64,000 nt of DNA from Neoarius graeffei (Eukaryota; Chordata; Actinopteri; Siluriformes; Ariidae): positions 63,920,741-63,984,740 of the forward strand of contig NC_083577.1 of NCBI RefSeq assembly GCF_027579695.1. The letters run 5' to 3'. The notes beneath the pieces are model-generated. The model saw only the letters and a program-made list of their open reading frames with translations, was not told the origin of the DNA and made no database searches. Position numbers and translations under genes: made by a program. Numbering within the stretch: position 1 is the first letter of the stretch; the number at the start of each line of letters is the position of its first letter. Positions 54,101-64,000 of this stretch are shown here, one piece after another.

Positions 54101-54939
54101 ATCTCTGTTGTAATATAAATTGATCTAATGTGATAAAGTGGCCCTTTATTAAAAAAAAAAAAAAAACCTCAAGAGATTTTTTCTGTTTTTTCCATAGCCC
54201 TTATAATATGTTGTGTTTTTAGGACAGCATACTCTTAAATACTTAGTAGCTCTCTCTCATTTAATGAAGTCAAATACCAGAAAACACAAAGCATGCATGG
54301 AGTGTAGCCACTTGATGCTGAAACCTGCGAGATGCAGTCGTTTTAGGTTTATTGTCATAATGAATATTTTATTATAGACCACTACAGACTCAGATGAAAA
54401 TCAATATTAAATAGCAGTGCTAAATTCAGCTGTTGGAGAACCTCACAAGCATTTTCTATTGCCAAGAGTGCACATGCAGGAATATTACTCATTGCTTTAT
54501 ACGTTACAGGCCAATCAAGAGATTGAGAGACCAATGGAAAAAGAAGTGATTGAGAAAATATTTAGCTTGTGACTTATGACTAACTGCTTTTCCAGGGGAC
54601 ACTGAATATGATTCATCAGGTAGGACTTTTTTATTTTTATAACACTGTTCTCTAAGCCAGAGTAAATGTCAATGCTGAATCATTGTTAAATGTACAAACT
54701 CTATTATACAAAAGCAGACATTGATGTATCCTGGTGATGATAATGACGACAAAGGAAGCAGTGATGACTCACGTGTGAAGTGAGAGGCAGAGGGGTTGAC
54801 GCTGTCACTGCTGTCTCCACTCTCACTGCTCGATATCTCCTCCTCTTCTGACTCCCTCAGTGAGGAGCACGGTGATGCTCCCTCCACCTCCTCAAACTTC
54901 CTCTTCAGTATTCCACTCATGACTGCTGCTGAGCCACAC
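43793..54939 (-). CDS. csrnp3: CSRNP3, cysteine/serine-rich nuclear protein 3
   Basis: CSRNP proteins are nuclear transcriptional activators (AXUD1 family). CSRNP3 is mainly neural in mammals. The - strand coding exons are 54920-54773, 48906-48647, 48528-48232 and 44950-43793 (stop TAG at 43795-43793). Consistent phases give 620 aa. The N-terminus [20 protein letters not shown] is followed by a serine/acidic stretch, then a basic patch (SSILKREKR) and the conserved [20 protein letters not shown] block. The cysteine-rich region is [20 protein letters not shown], then [10 protein letters not shown], joined across the last intron. A long acidic low-complexity tract (poly-E/D, about residues 365-440) precedes the divergent C-terminus, which ends in PV as in human. 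CSRNP1 and CSRNP2 are alternatives, but the synteny with GALNT3 and TTC21B identifies CSRNP3. Confidence 0.95.
45180..45540 (+). repeat. Possible transposon fragment in CSRNP3 intron
   Basis: The end 'gtagatggcagtaatgcaac' with 'gccgtaaaacccaaaagaag' and an AAG run is a module found at the ends of fish interspersed repeats. A short open frame precedes it, with no recognised domain. Confidence 0.35.
45990..46072. repeat. (GATA)n microsatellite, left half
   Basis: About 80 bases of GATA repeats are cut by the Tc1 element that follows and resume at 47664. Confidence 0.95.
46073..47662 (+). mobile_element. Tc1-like transposon (family 5), copy 1
   Basis: The ends are (c)agtggtgcttgaaaatttg and its complement, and the right TA is kept at 47663-47664. 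It is inserted in a GATA microsatellite within the CSRNP3 intron, opposite to the gene. It is nearly identical to the copy at 57417-59026. Confidence 0.92.
46427..47449 (+). CDS. Tc1-like transposase, open frame but altered triad
   Basis: A full-length 340-codon frame runs from [20 protein letters not shown] to RHTRY and stop, without interruption. The helix-turn-helix is [20 protein letters not shown]. The second D ([10 protein letters not shown]) and the E (NPIEMLW) of the DD34E triad are present. The first position reads [11 protein letters not shown] where the sister copy at 58.2 kb has WADETKIELFG, so the first catalytic Asp is Asn. I infer that the protein would be catalytically inactive despite the open frame. 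The in-frame upstream GTG-led extension to 46349 is not used. Confidence 0.88.
   Translation: MARTKEISEDLRKSVVDAHQAGKGYKTISKEFGLHQSTVRQIVYKWRKFKTIVTLPRSGRPTKITPRARRVIVGEVTKDPRVTSTQLKASLTLANVHVHESTIRRTLNNNGVHGMVARRKPLLSKKNIAARLQFAKDHVDKPEGYWKNILSTNETKIEHFGLNEKRYVWRKENTAFQHKNLIPSVKHGGGSIMVWACFAASGPGTLAIIDGTMNSELYQRILKENVRTSVHELNLKRRWVMQQDSDPKHTSRSTKEWLKKNKVNVLEWPSQSPDLNPIEMLWKDLKRAVHVRKPTNIPELKLFCTEEWAKIPPSRCAGLINSYRKCLVAVIAAQGRHTRY
47664..47736. repeat. (GATA)n microsatellite, right half
   Basis: The continuation of the microsatellite at 45990, with one 'taccatagat' interruption. Confidence 0.93.
47790..48130. repeat. Possible repeat with 'gaaccct / aagggttctt' motifs
   Basis: The phrases agaaccctataaatgatatg, cagaagggttcttcaaacg and ggttcttctaggaacc resemble a fish non-autonomous element rich in inverted 'agggttct' words. 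A similar block lies at 50950-51015. Family unknown. Confidence 0.35.
48232..48528 (-). CDS. csrnp3: CSRNP3 third coding exon
   Basis: The acceptor is gtttctag| and the donor gtgtcag|gtaaac. It encodes [40 protein letters not shown] and the first half of the cysteine cluster. Confidence 0.95.
48647..48906 (-). CDS. csrnp3: CSRNP3 second coding exon
   Basis: The acceptor is ctcctccag| and the donor ctcagg|gtagga. It encodes [29 protein letters not shown] and [20 protein letters not shown]. Confidence 0.94.
49268..49627 (-). mobile_element. V-type SINE with 9-bp target duplication
   Basis: TGTCTTTGA flanks it at 49259-49267 and 49628-49636. It lies in the large CSRNP3 intron. Confidence 0.9.
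49640..51670 (-). other. CSRNP3 intron, partly non-repetitive
   Basis: No coding exon. (AGT)n lies at 51126-51165 and poly-C at 50995-51008. The blocks at 49740-49950 and 50590-50770 have balanced composition and could be conserved non-coding DNA. This is a guess from composition only. Confidence 0.35.
51873..52050 (+). pseudogene. THAP zinc-finger first exon of a transposase
   Basis: It has 59 codons from ATG 51873 and an intact donor, tatcag|gtaggg. The protein [20 protein letters not shown] to [10 protein letters not shown] is a THAP domain, a C2CH zinc-binding DNA-recognition fold: Cys5, Cys10, then Cys and His in ICSEHF, with the usual FYRFP and W in KWVSAVRR. The downstream exons with the rest of the transposase are absent from this copy. 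No stop or frameshift is seen in what remains. Confidence 0.85.
52272..52655 (-). pseudogene. First exon of the element's second gene
   Basis: On the - strand, ATG 52655 opens 128 codons ([20 protein letters not shown] to NVYLITSR), followed by an intact donor, cacgg|gtaagt. The core [15 protein letters not shown], then [20 protein letters not shown], resembles the N-terminus of fish SWIM/YqaJ-nuclease-type proteins of transposon origin. This is a recalled resemblance. The exon converges on the THAP exon 221 bases away. The remaining exons are missing. Confidence 0.65.
52990..54668 (-). other. CSRNP3 intron, candidate conserved block
   Basis: No coding exon or transposon signature. The part at 53540-54080 has low repeat content and includes a homeodomain-like ttattaatcattaatgagca. 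It may be regulatory, which cannot be shown here. Confidence 0.3.
54773..54939 (-). CDS. csrnp3: CSRNP3 first coding exon
   Basis: Coding bases 54920-54773 give residues 1-49, with 19 bases of 5' UTR up to the acceptor catgcag| at 54940. The donor is cacac|gtgagt, phase 1. At least one further non-coding exon must lie upstream. Confidence 0.92.
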
Positions 54940-55479
54940 CTGCATGTGTGTGAGGAAGACAGATAAAGAGAAAGGTTCTTTAATATCTTAGATTATGGCT
55001 AATACAATCCTCAAAGCACTCAATTAGCAACAATTTCTCTCTCTCTCTCTCTTTCTTTCCAGGGGCAACTGATCACCTTGCCACAAATGGCCTCAGGTGG
55101 AAGACGGAAGAGGAAAAACTACTAATTGAATGCTTCTAAGTTCCAGGAAGTGTGTTTAGTCTATCTTTTATTGAGTGGCCACAGAAAAGAAGGGGGTCTT
55201 CATTTGACTCTCCCTGTAAAGTGATAAACAGTATCTGCTATGAGGATGAACTGATCACAGGCATACAAACGTGTGGCTGAAAATGAGGTGAAATAAGGTT
55301 TGAAGCTTTGACTGTGGGATACAAAACATCACCTAGGCACAGAATATTGGGAACGTAAAGTGAGTTGTAGTAAAGAAATACGTCTTAAAAATCAACAAAA
55401 GTCATAGTTTAATTAGGATTACTGTTTATATTGCAGACAAATGATGAGTAGACAAATAATCACAGTGAATGTGACTTAA

Positions 55480-55760
55480 GAAAAAAAGAAGCCTCTATGA
55501 GGCTATAGCTCATACTGGCCAAGACGTCCATAAAATTGTAAATATGACAGGTGGCGCCACCATCTTGACAACTTTTATGCACATCCACCTGGAGAACATT
55601 GTATGAGTTTGATCAAAATCCAATCAATCCTGTAGGAGGAGTAGTGATTTTTGCAAATTGTGGATGGACAACGATGACGGACAGACAACGGACGAACGAC
55701 GCGTGATCGCATAAGCTCATCTGGCCTGGCCTGCAGCCAGATGAGCTAATAATAAATGAT
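55480..55760. repeat. Interspersed repeat ending in a hairpin
   Basis: The sequence acgacgcgtgatcgcataag, then agctcatctggcc, is followed by its inverted form ccagatgagct (55718-55750). It resembles repeats I recall from many aquatic animals. Non-coding. Confidence 0.5.
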
Positions 55761-56044
55761 GTAAAAAAGCAAAGCACAAAGCTCCATATTTGAGGCATGA
55801 TAAACATATATGAAACAGTGTATGCTCACTTTAGAGAACTAACCTACACATACTGTGTTAGTGTGATTAATACACGATATGCTGTATTCTGCCTCTGGAC
55901 ACTTAATATATATGGATAGTTGTATTAGTAACTGACTTTTTTCTGCTATTCCATATCTAATAAACACTTCCAAGCAAATCATCTTTCTGAACAGTGTGCA
56001 ATATGGCAAATTATTATACATACAGAACACTTTTTAGATGGAAT

Positions 56045-56372
56045 AAAAACGTATTCTGTTCCCTTCTAGCGGGTTTGATTCATTTGGTTTGAAAGCATGC
56101 AATATTGTTAGCATATCACTTATCCTACATGTATTATGTCACTCTACCCAATGGAGAATGAGCGTTGAATATGGTTTACGATTTTACATGGTTGTCCCAA
56201 CAACATGACATCACACATCGGAGAGGTAAAACTTCTGTGCTAGCGAGTGACTGTGACAATTTGTAAACAAACATGGCCACCAGGTTTGCTTCGTTACATA
56301 CGAAAGATTTTGAGAGAATTTTGAAAGAGAAAGATGCGTTGAACACCTTAAAGGAATGTATAATAATAATAA
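56045..56372 (+). mobile_element. Non-autonomous DNA-element segment, relative of 13.1-13.6 kb
   Basis: The complement matches the array unit's unique part and its extension (caaccatgtaaaatcgtaaa, then attctccattgggtagagtg). It lacks the LINE insertion and is not tandemly repeated. It also contains ATG-bearing sequence (catggccaccaggtttgctt) with no recognised protein. Confidence 0.65.
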
Positions 56373-56746
56373 TCTCATCTCATTATCTCTAGCCGCTTTA
56401 TCCTTCTACAGGGTTGCAGGCAAGCTGGAGCCTATCCCAGCTGACTACGGGCGAAAGGCGGGGTACACCCTGGACAAGTCGCCAGGTCATCACAGGGCTG
56501 ACACATAGACACAGACAACCATTCACACTCACATTCACACCTACGGTCAATTTAGGGTCACCAGTTAACCTAACCTGCATGTCTTTGGACTGTGGGGGAA
56601 ACCGGAGCACCCGGAGGAAACCCACGCGGACACAGGGAGAACATGCAAACTCCACACAGAAAGGCCCTCGCCGGCCCCGGGGCTCGAACCCAGGACCTTC
56701 TTGCTGTGAGGCGACAGCGCTAACCACTATACCACCGTGCCGCCCC
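56373..56746 (-). mobile_element. V-type SINE between TAA runs
   Basis: A full-length - strand copy. (TAA)n flanks it at 56359-56372 and 56747-56773, the target run. Confidence 0.9.
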
Positions 56747-56765
56747 AATAATAATAATAATAATA

Positions 56766-56885
56766 ATAATAATGGCTTTTTTTCGTGGCATATCAGATAT
56801 ATTCCATTCTGCTAGCATTATACTGAACTTGTCCTTGACTCATTCAGTATCATGCTAGTGGAATGGAATATATCTGATATACCAC
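56766..56885 (+). mobile_element. Palindromic MITE end (copy 2)
   Basis: The arms catatcagatatattccatt and aatggaatatatctgatata are separated by about 60 bases. The element matches the complement of 10395-10490, including the flanking aatggcttttttcgtgg. Confidence 0.75.
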
Positions 56886-57416
56886 TCAATGCCAGCCAAT
56901 ATTATTTAAATATCAAATCACAGTACTTGAAGACAACTTTATGTTACACTGTATGTATAATAATATTCAAGTTTGTTAACAGCAAAGTAAACAGTAAAAC
57001 CACATTCCAAAAACCTATCACTTTTAAGTTCAGCTTAGATAATCACTGCAGGCAGGAATGATTCAATACAGAAGAGGAAGGAAATGCAAACATCCAGTCA
57101 GCTACTTGTTACTAGGAGGGAGCCACTGTTATAAAAGTGTATTGAGGTATAATAATAACATAATGGCCATATTGCCTGGCCCTGATTTCTCCTGTACAAA
57201 AAAATCGATCAATCAAAACCAGGCTGCATGCTATATGTTATGAGAAACCTGTAAGATAAAAAGAAAAGCATTTATAATACTGTAGAGTCTTTCTAATACA
57301 TCCATCCATCATTGATACCGCTTATCTGTAAGAGTCGTGGGGGAACCTGAAGCCAATCCCAGCTGACTTTGGGTGAGACGTGGGGTACAGTATACCCTGG
57401 ACAGGTCAATGATCTA

Positions 57417-59026
57417 CAGTGGTGCTTGAAAGTTTGTGAACCCTTTAGAATTTTCTATATTTCTGCATAAATATGACCTAAAACATCATCAGATTTTCAC
57501 ACAAGTCCTAAAAGTAGATGAAGAGAACCCAGTTAAACAAATGAGACAAAAATATTATACTTGGTCATTTATTTATTGAAGAAAATGATCCAATATTACA
57601 TATCTGTGAGTGGCAAAAGTATGTGAACCTTTGCTTTCAGTATCTGGTATGACTCCCTTGTGCAGCAATAACTGCAACTAAACGTTTCCGGTAACTGTTG
57701 ATCAGTCCTGCACACCGGCTTGGAGGAATTTTAGCCCATTCCTCCGTACAGAACAGCTTCAACTCTGGGATGTTGGTGGGTTTCCGCACATGAACTGCTC
57801 GCTTCAGGTCCTTCCACGACATTTCCATTGGATTAAGGTCAGGACTTTGACTTGGCCATTCCAAAACATTCACTTTATTCTTCTTTAACCATTCTTTGGT
57901 ATAATGACTTTTATGCTCAGGGTCGTTGTCTTGCTGCATGACCCACCTTCTGTTGAGATTCAGTTCATGGACAGATGTCCTGACATTTTCCTTTAGAATT
58001 CGCTGGTATAATTCAGAATTAATTGTTCCAGCAATGATGGCAAGCTGTCCTGGTCCAAATACAGCAAAATGGACCCAAACCAGGATACTACCACCACCAT
58101 GTTTCACAGATGGGATAAGGTTCTTATGCTGGAATGTAGTGTTTTCCTTCCTCCAAACATAACACTTCTCATTTAAACCAAAAAGTTCTATTTTGGTCTC
58201 ATCCGCCCACAAAACATTTTTCCAATAGCCTTCTGGCTTGTCCACATGATCTTTAGCAAACTGCAGATGAGCAGCAATGTTCTTTTTGGAGAGCAGTGGC
58301 TTTTTCTTTGCAACCCTGCCATGCACACCATTGTTGTTCAGTGTTCTCCTGATGGTGGACTCATGAACATGAACATTAGCCAATGTGAGAGAGGCCTTCA
58401 GTTGCTTAGAAGTTACCCTGGGGTCCTTTGTGACCTCGCCGACTTTTACACGCCTTGCTCTTGGAGTGATCTTTGTTGGTTGACCACTCCTGGGGAGGGT
58501 AACAATGGTCTTGAATTTCCTCCATTTCTACACAATCTGTCTGACTGTGGATTGGTCTAGTCCAAACTCTTTAGAGATGGTTTTATAACCTTTTCCAGCC
58601 TGATGAGCATCAACAACGCTTTTTCTGAGGTCCTCAGAAATCTCCTTTGTTCGTGCCATGATACACTTCCACAAACGTGTGTTGTGAAGATCAGACTTTG
58701 ATAGATCCCTTTTCTTTAAATAAAACAGGGTGCCCACTCACACCTGATTGTCATCCCATTGATTGAAAACACCTGACTCTAATTTCACCTTCAAATTAAC
58801 TGCTAATCCTAGAAGTTCACATACTTTTGCCACTCACAGATATGTAATATTGGATCATTTTCCTCAATAAATAAATGACCAAGTATAATATTTTTGTCTC
58901 GTTTGTTTAACTGGGTTCTCTTTATCTACTTTTCAGACTTGTGTGAAAATCTGATGATGTTTTAGGTCATATTTATGCAGAAATATAGAAAATTCTAAAG
59001 GGTTCACAAACTTTCAAGCACCACTG
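57417..59026 (-). mobile_element. Tc1-like transposon (family 5), copy 2
   Basis: The ends are cagtggtgcttgaaagtttg and its complement, with TA at 57415-57416 and 59027-59028. It is full length, 1,610 bp. Confidence 0.94.
57637..58659 (-). pseudogene. Tc1-like transposase with one premature stop
   Basis: The 340-codon frame ([20 protein letters not shown] onward) keeps the DD34E residues: WADETKIELFG, QQDNDPEHKS, NPMEMSW. It is broken by a TAG at 58530-58528, directly after the first DNA-binding region (QSTVRQIV). The motif PIE is changed to PME. Confidence 0.9.
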
Positions 59027-59287
59027 TATTACAGGTCTAACACAGAGACGAGCAACTATTCACACTCACATTTACAGTTTTGGGCAATTTAGAGTGGCCA
59101 GCTGATTTAATCCACATGTCTTTGGACTGTGTTAGGAAACCGGCGCACCCAGAAGAAACCCACACAGGTACAAGGAAAATATGCAAACTCCACACAGAAA
59201 GGCCCCAGTCAGCCACAGGGTTCGAACCGGAACTTTCTTGCTGTGAGGTGACAGTGCTAACCACTGCATCACCCTTTGTAATACATA

Positions 59288-59365
59288 CAGTACCAGTCAA
59301 AAGTTTGAACACACTTACTCATTGCTATGAATGAGTAAGTGTGTCTAAACTCTTGGCTGGTACTG
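59288..59365. mobile_element. 78-bp palindromic Tc1-derived MITE
   Basis: The arms cagtaccagtcaaaagtttg and its complement, continuing acacacttactcatt / aatgagtaagtgtgt, leave a loop of about four bases. TA is duplicated at 59286-59287 and 59366-59367. The ends match the Tc1 relative at 16156 (gtctggtactgtat). Confidence 0.9.
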
Positions 59366-59384
59366 TACATATGTTCAATTCAAT

Positions 59385-59600
59385 TTTATTTGTATTGTGA
59401 TTTTAATAATAGTTATTGTCACAAAGCAGCCTGACAGAAATCTGGGTGTAGATTTAGATCCTTTAGGCCAAAGGTGACAGTGTTAAAAAACTCTCTGAGA
59501 TGACAAGTAAGAAACCTTGAGAGGAACCAGACTCAAAAGGGAACTCATCCTCTTCTGGGTGACACCAGATAGTCTGCTTATAAATCATTCCTCTTCTATA
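59385..59600. repeat. Teleost repeat 'caattttatttgtat' copy
   Basis: A diverged relative of 30573-30830: tgtcacaaagcagcctgaca, then accttgagaggaaccagact and gggtgacaccagatag. Confidence 0.65.
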
Positions 59601-59719
59601 ATTATATACTTTAAAATCCAAACAATACTAAATTTGTTGAGAGGATGTTCAGTATGAACATTATAATATTTATAATTACAGCAGCAGTTCTTAGATACAA
59701 GTCAACTGTATCCAGTTTC

Positions 59720-60215
59720 CATAGTATAGCCAATTGTTTGTAGACACCTGACCATCACACCCATATGTAGTTCTTCCCCAAACTGTTGCCACAAAGTTGG
59801 ATGCACACAATTGTCTAGAATACCATTGTATGTTGTAGCATTATACTTTCCCTTCACTGGAAATAAGAGGCCCTAACATGTTTCAGCATGACAATGCTTC
59901 TGTGCACCAAGCAAGGTCCATGAAGACATGGTTTTTCCAAGGCTGTACTGAGAAAACTCAAGTGTCCTGCACAGAGCCCTGATCTCAAGCCCATTGAACA
60001 CATTTAGGATGAACTGGAATGCTGACTGCACCTTGGGTCTTCTTGCCAAACATCAGGGCCTGACCTCACTAATGCTCTTCTCATGCTGAATGAGCACAAA
60101 TCCCCACAGCCATGCTCCAAAATCCAGTAGAAAACCTTCCCAGAAGAGTGAAGGGTTTTTTTTATAACAGCAAAGGGGAGTGGAATCTGGTATTTTGGGT
60201 TTTATAAAAAGCACC
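59720..60215 (+). pseudogene. Tc1-like transposase C-terminal fragment
   Basis: Broken + strand frames resemble QHDNAP...K.SMKTW, then a [17 protein letters not shown]-like stretch and an LPRRVE-like end (the sequence cagagccctgatctcaagcc cattgaacacattt). It is heavily decayed and the element's ends are not found. Confidence 0.65.
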
Positions 60216-62472
<2,257 letters not shown>

Positions 62473-62775
62473 ATGGGGAAATGTCAGGGAGTACGAGAGA
62501 GTGGCAGTAGGAGGAGAGAGAGAAATGGAAAAGGAAGAGTGTGTGTGAGAGAGAAACCTGTGCATTCAGCAGCAGCCAAGTCTTTACTGTTCTTTCCAGT
62601 AAAGAACTCTCCTCTTCCCTCTCACTGATTCTCTTTCTCTCTCTCTCTGCTTCTTTCTCCCTCGCTGCTTCTCTCTCTCTTATTCGTTCCAGCCACACAA
62701 AGACTCATTAGGTGCAGCCAGCTGAGGGCTGGAGACTGAGCACAGCCTGCCTGCGAGATCACATGGGTGGGATGT

Positions 62776-62777
<2 letters not shown>

Positions 62778-62819
<42 letters not shown>

Positions 62820-62891
62820 CACCCTTCTTCTGTGCGCCTGCTGTCTGCAGATATTTTTTACCAGTGTTGGGGGGGGGGGGTAAGAGAAGAT

Positions 62892-62950
<59 letters not shown>
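62778..62950. repeat. Two (GA)n microsatellites and a poly-G run
   Basis: (GA)n at 62778-62818 and 62893-62949, with about 10 G at 62871-62880. Confidence 0.95.
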
Positions 62951-63057
62951 GCAGAGATTGCATGAGAAGAGATGCACGAAGGAGAGGAAGCTACAAGTCA
63001 ATACCCTGCACAACAAGTAATCTAAAGAGATTAATGGTTACACTAACAAATTAGCCA

Positions 63058-63059
<2 letters not shown>

Positions 63060-63116
<57 letters not shown>
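63060..63116. repeat. (CA)n microsatellite
   Basis: About 28 CA dinucleotides. Confidence 0.97.
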
Positions 63117-63118
<2 letters not shown>

Positions 63119-64000
63119 TTAAGATTGTTGCACTGGGATTTGTGGTAAAAACTCATAGAGCTACAGTTAATATGAACTGCCACATGGTTTATCGATGCCA
63201 CAATTATGCAGAGTAATGATGCCTTCCGGCATCAAAAACTCCTTTCCAACTATCCCAAATGACATGTACTGTTCACCAAAATAAACTTTTATTTGCATAT
63301 TTGCATTAATACATATCTTAACCTTGTGTACACTTTCGTCTTATGCTTACCTAATGGCTAGCTTCACTTCAAAAGGTAAACAATACTTTTGCATTATTAT
63401 TATTATTTTTTAAAAATATGGATACACCAATGTAACAGCAGCCTAAAACTTTAAATCGGTATGGGGTCAGAAATGATATATTTTCTGATCTGACATAACA
63501 CATACGTGGCACATAAACACAGGAAACAAGCCCACCATCATCACGCCTGTGATGTTTCACATTACATATCAACATAAGCTTGTAAAGCATGTTTATTTGG
63601 AGTAACTAAGAGGATATGAGTAATGATTTACTATCAATTAGGTATTGGAAGATATTTAAAACTCTGTTATTGGTATCATATTAAAAAATAGTAAAAGGCA
63701 TGGAAGCATTCCTAGTCTTTGACCATCCACAGTCAGCCAATTATTTTGTGATTAAAGGAGATTACAGCGCACATTAAAACACCAGGTTGAAGCACAGCTT
63801 AATAGTGCAGAGTTCTACTGCTGGGATTCCTATTCAAACCCAAACTCAAACTGTGTTGTACATTTAGGGCAGGATGGGTAGTAGACTACTGTTACTAAGC
63901 AACGTACCTGCCAATCAGTGATCTGCAGGGTCATGTCGCAAAGCTAAACCCATGGGATTGGCCTCAGAAGATGTACAGGATAAATGAAGGTTCATATATT
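63117..64000. other. Upstream sequence without recognised feature
   Basis: AT-rich and non-coding. I see no repeat signature that I can name. Confidence 0.4.

Larger units (their letters stand above)
57300..59275 (-). mobile_element. V-type SINE split by a Tc1 element
   Basis: A diverged SINE tail lies at 57300-57416 and the SINE core and head at 59029-59275, on either side of the Tc1 copy at 57417-59026. Confidence 0.8.

Overview
The window is vertebrate nuclear DNA, almost certainly from a teleost fish. It carries three multi-exon protein genes with GT-AG introns, set in AT-rich introns and spacers that are full of Tc1-like DNA transposons, tRNA-derived SINEs and simple repeats. The repeat families (a SINE with the 'tccatccattatctgtagcc' tail, and Tc1 families beginning 'caaccctgattccaaaaaag' or 'cagtgccttgaaaaag') recall catfish and other otophysan genomes. 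The exact species is an inference I cannot test here.

Gene layout: the last ten exons of TTC21B (the IFT139 ciliary protein) run on the + strand from 1 to 7548. GALNT3 follows on the + strand, with a GC-rich putative promoter and 5' exon near 8.4-8.95 kb and ten coding exons from 16630 to 27968 (624 aa). CSRNP3 lies on the - strand, with four coding exons from 54920 down to 43793 (620 aa). TTC21B and GALNT3 are co-oriented and GALNT3 and CSRNP3 converge, as in the human 2q24.3 order. The proteins do not form one pathway: TTC21B works in cilia, GALNT3 starts mucin-type O-glycosylation in the Golgi, and CSRNP3 is a nuclear transcriptional activator. Their adjacency is ancestral synteny.

Mobile DNA dominates the rest. 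There are full-length or near-full-length Tc1-like elements at 5.2-6.8, 20.6-22.3 (nested in another at 20.4-23.5), 31.1-32.7, 37.9-39.3, 46.1-47.7 and 57.4-59.0 kb, plus fragments. The 31.1 kb copy has an uninterrupted transposase frame with its DDE triad. The 46.1 kb copy has an open frame but an altered first catalytic position. The SINE is present about a dozen times, often with clear target-site duplications, and has itself been a landing pad for at least four other elements.

The most unusual structures are: a roughly 355-bp composite tandem array at 11.1-13.1 kb built from a SINE tail, a TTA run and a DNA-element segment, with a single-copy relative of the same architecture at 56.0-56.9 kb; a LINE fragment at 13.1-13.45 kb whose empty site is preserved in that relative; and a roughly 1-kb transposon at 51.74-52.74 kb carrying two convergent first exons (a THAP zinc finger and an uncharacterised partner), each ending in an intact splice donor.

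The 54.9-64 kb stretch upstream of the CSRNP3 start codon holds repeats, microsatellites and some non-repetitive blocks that may be regulatory. I found no further coding gene there.
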